Below, in pieces: positions 1 through 5,780 of a stretch of DNA of 7,671 bases (positions are counted from its first letter, which is position 1; the number at the start of each line of letters is the position of its first letter). The translations under genes and the position numbers were made by a program. Below the pieces are notes generated by a model that was not told the DNA's origin, ran no database searches, and worked only from the letters and a program-made list of their open reading frames with translations. Origin of the DNA: Verrucomicrobiota bacterium (GTDB lineage Bacteria > Verrucomicrobiota > Verrucomicrobiia > Limisphaerales > J093); the NCBI GenBank assembly GCA_003695015.1, contig RFJD01000383.1, forward strand, positions 1-7,671, in the 5' to 3' direction.

Positions 1-1
1 C

Positions 2-838
2 TACGCGCCGACCTTGGGCGACGGTCCGGCGGCGTTGTGTCTGCCCCTCTGGGCGCTGCTGGGCGACCTCTACATCGGCACGCAAGACTGGCACGCCCTG
101 GCCCGCATGGGCCAGGACATCCGCTCCTTGCCCCGCGGGGCGGCCTCCATGAGCGGCTTCGGCTGGTTCGTCGAAGGTCGCGCCCTGGTCGGTCTCGGCG
201 ACCGCGAGGCGGCCAAGACGGCGTTCGACGAAGCCGTCCGGGCCGGCATTCCGGGCCCTTCGATGACCTTGGAGGTGGCCAATCAGATGCTCGACCTTGG
301 TTTCCCCCGGCAGGCCGCCGCCCTCCTGGTCCCCAAGGAGGAGGAATTGGGCGACCAGCTGCGCTATTGGGAGCTGGTCTTCCGGGCCACCTACGCCCTG
401 CGCGAGGACGAAGCCCTGCTGTTCAAGGCCGCCCGACGCGCCTTGGACCTCGCACCTGCCAACCCGATTTGGCGCATGAACTACGCCGTGGCCCTGCTCA
501 TCAATCGCCAGCGCCCGGCGGAGGCCGCGCGGTTCACCCTCGAGTTCCTCCATGAGCATCCGGACTCCAGTGTAGCCCGGCTCAACCACGCCCACGCCTT
601 GGCCATGCTGGGCCGGACGGCGGAGGCCCGGCAGTTCTTGGAATCGGTGCCCGCACCAGCCGACCCCGAATCGCGCACCGCCTTGGCCACGGTTCAACTC
701 GAGATCGCTCTGGCGGAGAATCTGCTCGACGACGCGCGCGCCATCCTGCCGAACATCGACGAGCAGTTCCTGTTCCCGGGGCAACAACGCTGGCTGGCCG
801 ACGCCCGGCGTCGGGTGGAATCCGGCGGCAAGCACTGA
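2..838 (+). CDS. TPR-repeat protein, C-terminal part (5' end outside window)
   Basis: The reading frame is open from base 2, so this is the last 278 residues of a longer protein; the true start is not in the window. The sequence is Ala/Leu/Arg-rich and helical. It holds several units resembling tetratricopeptide repeats, with the usual pattern of small and aromatic residues and a Pro near the unit end. Approximate positions in the visible fragment are 54-82, 121-151, 156-188 and 191-219; the unit near 150-160 carries a typical ALDLAPANPIWRMNYA-like stretch. TPR domains are helical-pair scaffolds for protein-protein contacts. No catalytic domain, signal peptide or membrane segment is visible in this part, so the specific role is unknown. 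It ends at TGA and converges on trpC. TPR assignment is fairly sure; function is not assignable. Confidence 0.85.
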   Translation, partial: YAPTLGDGPAALCLPLWALLGDLYIGTQDWHALARMGQDIRSLPRGAASMSGFGWFVEGRALVGLGDREAAKTAFDEAVRAGIPGPSMTLEVANQMLDLGFPRQAAALLVPKEEELGDQLRYWELVFRATYALREDEALLFKAARRALDLAPANPIWRMNYAVALLINRQRPAEAARFTLEFLHEHPDSSVARLNHAHALAMLGRTAEARQFLESVPAPADPESRTALATVQLEIALAENLLDDARAILPNIDEQFLFPGQQRWLADARRRVESGGKH

Positions 839-933
839 GCCTGAGCCAACGAGACCTGCACCGTGAACCCGGGGCGCCGAACGGCCCGCTCCGCCGGACC
901 ATCCACGTCAACATCCCGGCCAAAGGGACCCGG

Positions 934-1006
934 ACCGGGCACAGCCAGCCCGGTGGCGAGGAAAGAAACAAGAGGATCTTGGGACCGGACGTCCGAACCC
1001 GTCCGG
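934..1006. terminator. Two short palindromes in the convergent gap, possible transcription end region
   Basis: The 184-bp gap between the converging TPR gene and trpC (839-1022) contains two stem-loops. One is a 7-bp stem, ACCGGGC (934-940) with GCCCGGT (948-954) and a 7-base loop. The other is a 7-bp stem, CCGGACG (985-991) with CGTCCGG (1000-1006) and an 8-base loop. On the minus strand, the direction of trpC, the second stem is followed about 10 bases later by a T-rich CTTGTTTCTTTC. Neither has an immediate U-run, so intrinsic termination is only a possibility. Nothing else is evident in the gap. Confidence 0.3.
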
Positions 1007-1022
1007 GGGCCGGAAAACGGCG

Positions 1023-1838
1023 CTACAGTCCCAACAACTCGGCCACCTTCACCGCCGGGTCGGGCTCGCGCATGAGGGACTCACCCACCAGGATGCCTCG
1101 CGCCCCGGCATCCCGCAGCCGCTCGACGTCGGCCCGCGAGTGAATGCCGCTTTCGGCCACCAGCAGGATGTCGTCTCCGGGAGCGAGCTGTGCGATCCGG
1201 CGGGCGAGGTGCTCGGTGGTCGCCAGATCGACCGTGAAGTCGCGAAGGTTCCGGTTGTTCACCCCGATGAGGCCGGCCCCAACCGCCAATGCCCGATCCA
1301 ACTCGGCTTCGTCGTGCACCTCGACCAACGCCGCCAATCCGGCATCCGTGGCCAGTTGGTGCAAGCCCCGCAAAGCCTCGTCGTCCAGAATCGCCACGAT
1401 CAACAGCACGGCGTCGGCGCCCGCCTCCGCCGCTTCGAGGACCTGCCGCGGATCCAGGATGAAATCCTTCCGGAGCAACGGCCGCCCGACCGCGCCGCGA
1501 ATCCGGCGGAGATAATCGAGCGAGCCTTGGAAAAACGGCTCGTCCGTCAGCACCGAAAGGCAGGAAGCGCCGGCGGCTTCGTAAGTCCGGGCGATCGCCA
1601 CCGGGTCGAAGTCCTCCCGAATGACCCCGGCGGAGGGAGAGGCTTTCTTGACCTCGGCGATCAGGGCGACATCCCCGGCGACCGGCTGCCGCAGAGCCCC
1701 CAGGAAATCCCGGGGCACGCCGCTGGCCGCACGGGCTTGGCGGACGTCCTCGGGGCTCACCTCGCGGGCGGGCAGCCGGGCGATTTCCTGCCGTTTGGTG
1801 GCGACGATCCGATCCAGGATGGTGGGGAGGGCGGGCAT
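1023..1838 (-). CDS. trpC: Indole-3-glycerol-phosphate synthase
   Basis: This 271-residue cytoplasmic enzyme closes the indole ring in tryptophan biosynthesis, converting carboxyphenylamino-deoxyribulose phosphate to indole-3-glycerol phosphate with loss of CO2 and water. The family's (beta/alpha)8 barrel motifs are all present in order: AEVKKASPSAGVI (61-73, with Glu62 and Lys64), LLRKDFILDP (121-130, Lys124), LVEVHDEAEL (171-180, Glu173), IGVNNRNL (191-198) and VAESGI (227-232, Glu229 and Ser230). These match the known catalytic Glu/Lys/Lys/Glu/Asn/Glu/Ser set. Length is normal for a monofunctional TrpC, with no PRAI fusion. The ATG lies 16 bp downstream of the prfB stop with no recognisable Shine-Dalgarno, so it is probably the second gene of a prfB-trpC transcript. 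No other trp gene is nearby. Confidence 0.97.
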   Translation of the reverse strand: MPALPTILDRIVATKRQEIARLPAREVSPEDVRQARAASGVPRDFLGALRQPVAGDVALIAEVKKASPSAGVIREDFDPVAIARTYEAAGASCLSVLTDEPFFQGSLDYLRRIRGAVGRPLLRKDFILDPRQVLEAAEAGADAVLLIVAILDDEALRGLHQLATDAGLAALVEVHDEAELDRALAVGAGLIGVNNRNLRDFTVDLATTEHLARRIAQLAPGDDILLVAESGIHSRADVERLRDAGARGILVGESLMREPDPAVKVAELLGL

Positions 1839-1854
1839 GGTCGGCCGGTCGGGC

Positions 1855-2995
1855 TCAATCCTCGTCGGCGACGGTCTGCAGCCGTTTGGTCGGGCAGCCG
1901 GCCCGCAGCCAGCCGTTGACGAACGGGTCCAAGTCGCCGTCCATCACTCCTTGGACGTCGCTGGTTTCGACGCCGGTGCGCAGGTCCTTGACCATACGGT
2001 AGGGCTGGAAGACGTAGCTGCGGATCTGGTTGCCCCAGCCGATGCTGCCCTTCTCGCCGTAGAAACGTTCCATCTCCGCCCGTTTCTGGTCCTCGCGCAG
2101 GGCGTGCAGCTTCGAGAGGAGCAGTTTCATGGCGGTGGCCCGGTTCTGGTGCTGGGAACGCTCGTTCTGGCAGGCCACCACGATGCCGGTCGGCAGGTGC
2201 GTGATGCGGACGGCGGTCTCGACCTTGTTGACGTTCTGTCCGCCCTTGCCGCCGGAGCGGTAGGTGTCGATGCGCAGGTCGGCGGGTTTGATTTCGATCT
2301 CGCCCGAGTCCTCGATCTCCGGGATGACGTCCACGCTGGCGAAGCTGGTGTGGCGGCGCTGGTTGGCGTCGAACGGCGAAATCCGGACCAGCCGGTGGAC
2401 GCCGCGCTCGGCCTTGCAAAAGCCGTAGGCGTTTTCGCCCTTGATGGTCATGGTGGCGCTCTTGATCCCGGCCACCTCGCCCTCGATCACATCCAGCAGC
2501 TCGGTCTTCCACCCGCGGGATTCGGCCCAACGCTGGTACATCCGCAGCAGCATCTCAGCCCAATCACAGGACTCGGTCCCGCCGGCGCCGGCGTTGATGC
2601 TCATGATGCAGTTGTTCCGGTCGTAGGGACCGTTCAAATGCACCTCCAGCTCGAACGCCTCGATCTCCCGCGCCAGCCGCTCCGCCTCCTCCGTCAACTC
2701 GGCCTCCATGGCCGCCTGCTCCTCAGCCGACTCGGCTTCCACCAATTCGAGCATCTCACTGAGGCCGCGGACCTGGCTTTCGAACCGCTCCAGCGGCTCG
2801 ACCCGTCGCTTGAGGCTGCTCAGCTCCTCGGAAACCTTCTGGGCTTCCTCGCGATGATCCCAGAAGTCCGGCCGGCTCATCCGGCCCTCCAGTTCCTGAA
2901 TGCGGGCGGTCAGTTTGGGGACGTCAAAGAAACCTCCGCAAATGCACCAGTTTGTCGGTGGCGGCTTCCAACTGCGATCGAACTCCTTCGAACAT
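1855..2995 (-). CDS. prfB: Peptide chain release factor 2 (programmed +1 frameshift)
   Basis: RF2 reads UAA and UGA in the ribosomal A site and triggers peptide release. The gene is split. ATG at 2995 opens 23 codons (MFEGVRSQ...) ending CTT TGA at 2929-2924; a +1 slip over T2926 continues in the frame that ends with TGA at 1855. The joined product is 379 residues, against 365 in E. coli. Its N-terminus MFE matches the E. coli start. Key motifs are the codon-recognition tripeptide SPF at about 206-208 (RF1 would have PxT) and the peptidyl-hydrolysis GGQ at about 251-253 within SGGKGGQNVN. AGAGGTESCDWAEML and RWAESRGWKTE are also typical. An in-frame TAG lies 12 bases upstream of the ATG, so no earlier zero-frame start is possible. 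The start has no Shine-Dalgarno. The long unspliced frame reaching 3147 is not the real N-terminus and would overlap the divergent gene. Confidence 0.97.
2923..2937 (-). promoter_or_regulatory. prfB: prfB programmed +1 frameshift site
   Basis: On the minus strand the sequence reads GGAGG TTT CTT TGA C. The parts are a Shine-Dalgarno-like GGAGG (2937-2933), a 3-base spacer, the slippery CTT codon (2929-2927), the in-frame stop TGA (2926-2924) and a following C. This is the same arrangement and spacing as the well-studied E. coli prfB site. When RF2 is scarce, the ribosome pauses at UGA and slips forward one base, from CUU to UUU; when RF2 is plentiful, it terminates after 23 residues. RF2 therefore limits its own synthesis. 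The mechanism is known from E. coli; its operation here is inferred from the identical architecture and from the perfect match of the joined product to RF2. Confidence 0.95.
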
Positions 2996-3004
2996 AGGCG
3001 CGAA

Positions 3005-3034
3005 AATCTAGGCAACTCGCCCGGCCCAGACCAA
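3005..3034 (-). promoter_or_regulatory. Candidate prfB promoter
   Basis: On the minus strand, TTGGTC (3034-3029) and TAGATT (3010-3005) are separated by 18 bases, resembling sigma-70-type -35/-10 boxes. Only 9 bases lie between the -10 box and the prfB ATG, so a start about 7 bases downstream of the -10 would give an mRNA with almost no leader. The match is partial and GC-rich DNA gives false hits, but the CTAGATT core resembles the -10 candidates before sodA and rpoN. Confidence 0.4.
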
Positions 3035-3133
3035 GCCCTTTTCGCGAATCGAACACGCCCCGGCTTCGTCCGCAGCCGCCCAACCCCGGGCAACCGTTTG
3101 ACGCCGCCCCCGGATGGGCGGACCCTCCCGCCG

Positions 3134-3583
3134 ATGGCGTCGCGCACCCGGCATTTGGTCTTCTACGACGGCAACTGCCCGCTCTGCCGGCGGCAGGCGG
3201 CCCGGTGGCGACGGCTCGACCGGGCCGGACGATTCGAGTTCCGCCCGCTCCAAGCGCCCGGACCCGAAGCCGCCGCGGCAGGGCTGGCGCCGGACCAGCT
3301 TCGGGAGGCGATCCACTGTCTGGACCGCCAAGGGCGGGTGCACCGGGGCGCCGCCTGCCTGCGGTTTGTCTGGCTGCGATTGCCGTGGCTTGCGCCGCTG
3401 GGGATTCTGCTTGCGGTGCCCGGCATGCTTCCGCTCGCCGAATTGGCCTACGGCTGGCTGGCCGCCCGTCGGCACGGACGGCGGAACCGGCCGACAACGG
3501 ATGCCCGCAGCGAGTCCGCAACGGCATGTCATTGCCCGCCAAAGCGTTGCACATCGAGCCCGGCGGCGCCCCGGCAGCCTTGA
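3134..3583 (+). CDS. DCC-family (DUF393/YuxK-like) thiol protein
   Basis: This is a 149-residue small protein of the DCC family, predicted thiol-disulfide oxidoreductase-like proteins named for a conserved Asp-Cys-Cys signature. The signature is seen as FYDGNCPLC near the N-terminus (Asp12, Cys15, Cys18), straight after a first beta strand (HLVFY). A hydrophobic stretch at about 79-107 (FVWLRLPWLAPLGILL...) and an AYGWLAARR segment are typical of the family C-terminus. ATG 3134 was chosen because it places the motif at the usual distance from the start; the frame is open further upstream but those residues look non-coding. No Shine-Dalgarno is seen. The last 30 residues look unlike the family and hold an extra CHCPPKRC cluster. 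The gene is divergent from prfB, and its substrate is unknown. Confidence 0.85.
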   Translation: MASRTRHLVFYDGNCPLCRRQAARWRRLDRAGRFEFRPLQAPGPEAAAAGLAPDQLREAIHCLDRQGRVHRGAACLRFVWLRLPWLAPLGILLAVPGMLPLAELAYGWLAARRHGRRNRPTTDARSESATACHCPPKRCTSSPAAPRQP

Positions 3584-3597
3584 CGCCTCGCTCTCCG

Positions 3598-3633
3598 CCG
3601 GTCTCGGACCACGGCGCGCCCCGGTCCAACCGG
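3598..3633. repeat. Interrupted inverted repeat downstream of the DCC gene
   Basis: The left half is CCGGT (3598-3602), ctc, GGACC (3606-3610). The right half is GGTCC (3623-3627), a, ACCGG (3629-3633), with a 12-base GC-rich loop. Ten base pairs can form around a small asymmetric internal loop, starting 14 bases after the DCC stop codon. There is no T-run after it, so it may be a transcript-end hairpin or a chance product of GC-rich DNA. The rest of the 213-bp gap (3584-3796) holds only the candidate sodA promoter and leader. Confidence 0.35.
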
Positions 3634-3673
3634 CCGGCCATGCCGTGAATCGGGGCAAAAATGTCGCGGCCAC

Positions 3674-3701
3674 TTGAGGGCGGCGGCTTTTCTGCTAGGT
3701 T
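3674..3701 (+). promoter_or_regulatory. Candidate sodA promoter
   Basis: TTGAGG (3674-3679) and TAGGTT (3696-3701) are separated by 16 bases. The -10 is preceded by TGC (extended -10 style) and the spacer contains a small T-rich stretch. Transcription from here would leave an mRNA leader of about 90 bases before the sodA ATG. The boxes match the sigma-70 consensus only partly. The GCTAGGTTGCGC context resembles GCTAAGATTGCGC before rpoN. Confidence 0.4.
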
Positions 3702-3796
3702 GCGCACCCGGCGACGCCCGGGCATCCGGCCCCCGGACCCCGGCCTCGCCTTTCCAAACCAAGACACAAATCAGCAGTAGAATCGATCGACATACC

Positions 3797-4423
3797 ATGG
3801 CACACGAATTGCCTCCTCTGCCTTACGACTACGCCGCGTTGGAACCCTACATCGATGCGATGACCATGGAGATTCACCATGGCAAGCATCACGCCGCCTA
3901 CGTGGCCAATCTCAACAAGGCCCTCGCCGGCCATCCCGACCTCGAAAACAAGGACCTCACCGAGCTGATCAAGAATCTCGATGCCGTGCCGGAGGCCATC
4001 CGAACGGCGGTCCGCAACAATGGCGGCGGCCACTGGAACCACAGCTTTTTCTGGAAGGTGCTCGGCCCCAACGCCGGCGGCGCCCCGACGGGCGACCTGG
4101 CGGCGGCCATCGACCGCGCCTTCGGCAGCTTCGACGCCTTCAAGGAGAAGTTCGAACAGGCCGGCGCAACGCGCTTCGGCAGCGGCTGGGCGTGGTTGAT
4201 TCTCCACAATGGCCAGTTGGAAGTCTGCTCGACCGCCAACCAGGACAACCCGCTCATGGGCCGGGCCATCGCCGGCTGTGAAGGCGTGCCGATCTTCGGC
4301 GTGGACGTCTGGGAACACGCCTACTACCTCAAGTACCAGAACCGGCGTCCGGAATACCTCAAGGCCATCTGGAACGTGGTCAACTGGAACGCCGTGGCCG
4401 AGAATTTCGCTGCAGCCTCCTGA
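3797..4423 (+). CDS. sodA: Superoxide dismutase, Mn-type of the Fe/Mn family
   Basis: This 208-residue enzyme dismutes superoxide to oxygen and hydrogen peroxide. The four metal ligands are visible: His27 (in MEIHHGKHH), His82 (GGGHWNHSFFW), Asp170 and His174 (DVWEHAYY). Two features favour manganese: Gly at 76-78 in NNGGGHWNH, where Fe enzymes carry AAQ, and Gln149 in STANQDNPLMG, the Gln position of Mn enzymes. Metal preference cannot be proven from sequence. The N-terminus MAHELPPLPYDY is the usual cytoplasmic start, with no signal peptide. No Shine-Dalgarno precedes the ATG, but an 8-bp palindrome TCGATCGA sits at 3783-3790. A TTG at 3674 would extend the frame, but it coincides with the promoter candidate and adds non-family residues. 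A terminator follows, so this is probably a single-gene unit. Confidence 0.96.
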   Translation: MAHELPPLPYDYAALEPYIDAMTMEIHHGKHHAAYVANLNKALAGHPDLENKDLTELIKNLDAVPEAIRTAVRNNGGGHWNHSFFWKVLGPNAGGAPTGDLAAAIDRAFGSFDAFKEKFEQAGATRFGSGWAWLILHNGQLEVCSTANQDNPLMGRAIAGCEGVPIFGVDVWEHAYYLKYQNRRPEYLKAIWNVVNWNAVAENFAAAS

Positions 4424-4458
4424 CCCCGGCTCAGTCCACTCACCTCCATTCGTCACGA

Positions 4459-4488
4459 GGGCGCTTTCCGACGGAAGGCGCCCTTTCC
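4459..4488 (+). terminator. Stem-loop terminator after sodA
   Basis: GGGCGCTTTCC (4459-4469) pairs with GGAAGGCGCCC (4473-4483) over 11 bp, including one G-U pair, with a 3-base GAC loop. TTTCC follows. It starts 35 bases after the sodA stop codon. The T-run is short, but the stem is long and GC-rich, which fits an intrinsic terminator in a high-GC genome. Confidence 0.75.
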
Positions 4489-4592
4489 AATCTCCACATC
4501 CCCCGGGTACGGACAGGAGCCGGGTCCATCGCCTGAGGACACCCCACGCCTGCTCATTGACCCGCGCCCGGCCGGCGGGGCACTCTCCCCCC

Positions 4593-5681
4593 ATGCCGAA
4601 CACCTTCGGTCATCTGTTCCGGATCACGACCTGGGGCGAATCCCACGGCCCGGGCATCGGCGTCGTCATCGACGGCTGCCCGCCCGGGCTGGCGTTGTCC
4701 GCGGCGGACATCCAGCCGGACCTGGACCGCCGGCGACCGGGGCAATCGGCCATCACCACCCCGCGCCAGGAGGCCGACCGGGTGGAGATTCTTTCCGGGG
4801 TGTTCGAGGGACGCACCACCGGCACGCCCGTCGCCCTGTGGATCCGCAACGCCGACGCCCGGCCCTCGGCTTACACGGAGATGAAGGACAAGTTCCGGCC
4901 CTCCCACGCCGATTACACCTACCACGTCAAATACGGCCACCGGGACTGGCGGGGCGGCGGCCGCAGCAGCGCCCGGGAAACCGCCGCCCGCGTCGCCGCC
5001 GGGGCGGTCGCCCGCAAGCTCCTCCGGGAACGACACGGCGTCGAAGTGCTCGCCTGCGTCCAGCAGGTTCACCAGATCCGGGCGGAAATCGACCCCGAAC
5101 GCCTCCGGTTCGAGGACATCGAGGCCACCCCGGTGCGTTGTCCCGATCCCGAGGCGGCCGGGCGGATGATCCGCCGGATCGAGGAGGCGCGGCGCGAAGG
5201 CGACACCGTCGGCGGGATCGTGCTGGGGGTGGCGCGCGGCGTACCGGCGGGTTGGGGCGAACCGGTGTTCGACCGGCTGGAAGCGGACCTCGCCAAGGCC
5301 ATGCTCAGTCTGCCGGCATCGAAGGGCTTCGAAATCGGCTCCGGCTTCCGCTGCGCCACGATGACCGGCCGCGAGCACAACGATCCCTTCGTGGCCGAAG
5401 AGGGACGCATCCGCCCCACCACGAACCATGCCGGCGGCGTGCTGGGCGGCATTTCCACCGGCGCGCCGATCGTCTTCCGCGTCGCCTTCAAGCCGGTGGC
5501 CACGATCATGCAGTCCCAACCCACCGTGGACATCCACGGCCGGAACACCACCCTCCAAGGGAAGGGCCGGCACGATCCGTGCGTGTTGCCGCGGGCCGTT
5601 CCGCTGGTCGAGGCGATGACGGCCCTGGTCCTGATCGATCACGCCCTGCGACACGAAGCCCAATGCGGCCGGCGGGGTTGA
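4593..5681 (+). CDS. aroC: Chorismate synthase
   Basis: This 362-residue enzyme (E. coli 361) catalyses the last shikimate-pathway step: loss of phosphate from 5-enolpyruvylshikimate-3-phosphate to give chorismate, using reduced FMN. All family signatures are present: WGESHGPGIGVVIDG (14-28, catalytic His18), the YTYHVKYGHRDWRGGGRSSA stretch (108-127, His111 matching the second catalytic His), TTNHAGGVLGGISTG (276-290) and GRHDPCVLPRAVPLVEAM (325-342). Full-length with no gaps. The ATG follows a pyrimidine-rich stretch with no Shine-Dalgarno, and the 104 bp after the sodA terminator show no convincing promoter. rpoN follows after a 99-bp gap. The product feeds tryptophan synthesis, where TrpC in this window acts, but the two genes are not in one operon. 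Confidence 0.98.
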   Translation: MPNTFGHLFRITTWGESHGPGIGVVIDGCPPGLALSAADIQPDLDRRRPGQSAITTPRQEADRVEILSGVFEGRTTGTPVALWIRNADARPSAYTEMKDKFRPSHADYTYHVKYGHRDWRGGGRSSARETAARVAAGAVARKLLRERHGVEVLACVQQVHQIRAEIDPERLRFEDIEATPVRCPDPEAAGRMIRRIEEARREGDTVGGIVLGVARGVPAGWGEPVFDRLEADLAKAMLSLPASKGFEIGSGFRCATMTGREHNDPFVAEEGRIRPTTNHAGGVLGGISTGAPIVFRVAFKPVATIMQSQPTVDIHGRNTTLQGKGRHDPCVLPRAVPLVEAMTALVLIDHALRHEAQCGRRG

Positions 5682-5745
5682 ACGGACGCAGCGCCGCGGC
5701 CGGGCCATGGCCGGCGGGCGAAGCAAGATGAATGCCAGTTGCCCC

Positions 5746-5773
5746 TTGTGCCGGTCTGACCGCGGGCTAAGAT
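5746..5773 (+). promoter_or_regulatory. Candidate rpoN promoter, would give a leaderless mRNA
   Basis: TTGTGC (5746-5751) and TAAGAT (5768-5773) are separated by 16 bases. Only 7 bases (5774-5780) separate the -10 box from the rpoN ATG, so transcription starting at the normal distance would begin at or next to the A of the start codon. There is no Shine-Dalgarno, which fits a leaderless message. TAAGAT matches the -10 consensus at four of six positions. Computational confirmation across relatives is lacking. Confidence 0.5.
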
Positions 5774-5780
5774 TGCGCCG

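Noticed and set aside
1621..2997. Long plus-strand open frame of 458 codons antisense to prfB and trpC
   Set aside because: It mirrors the codon structure of two certain genes in very GC-rich DNA, has no recognisable domain, and its composition is typical of antisense shadows.
2910..3767. Minus-strand open frames of 285 and 221 codons over the DCC gene
   Set aside because: They conflict with the DCC gene, which has a clear family motif, and run through the prfB start region. The sequence is low-complexity Arg/Ala/Gly/Pro.
3674..3796. Upstream TTG extension of sodA with a lipobox-like FLLGCA
   Set aside because: The hydrophobic stretch is too short for a signal peptide, the TTG coincides with the candidate -35 box, and family members start at MAHELPPLPY-type sequence.
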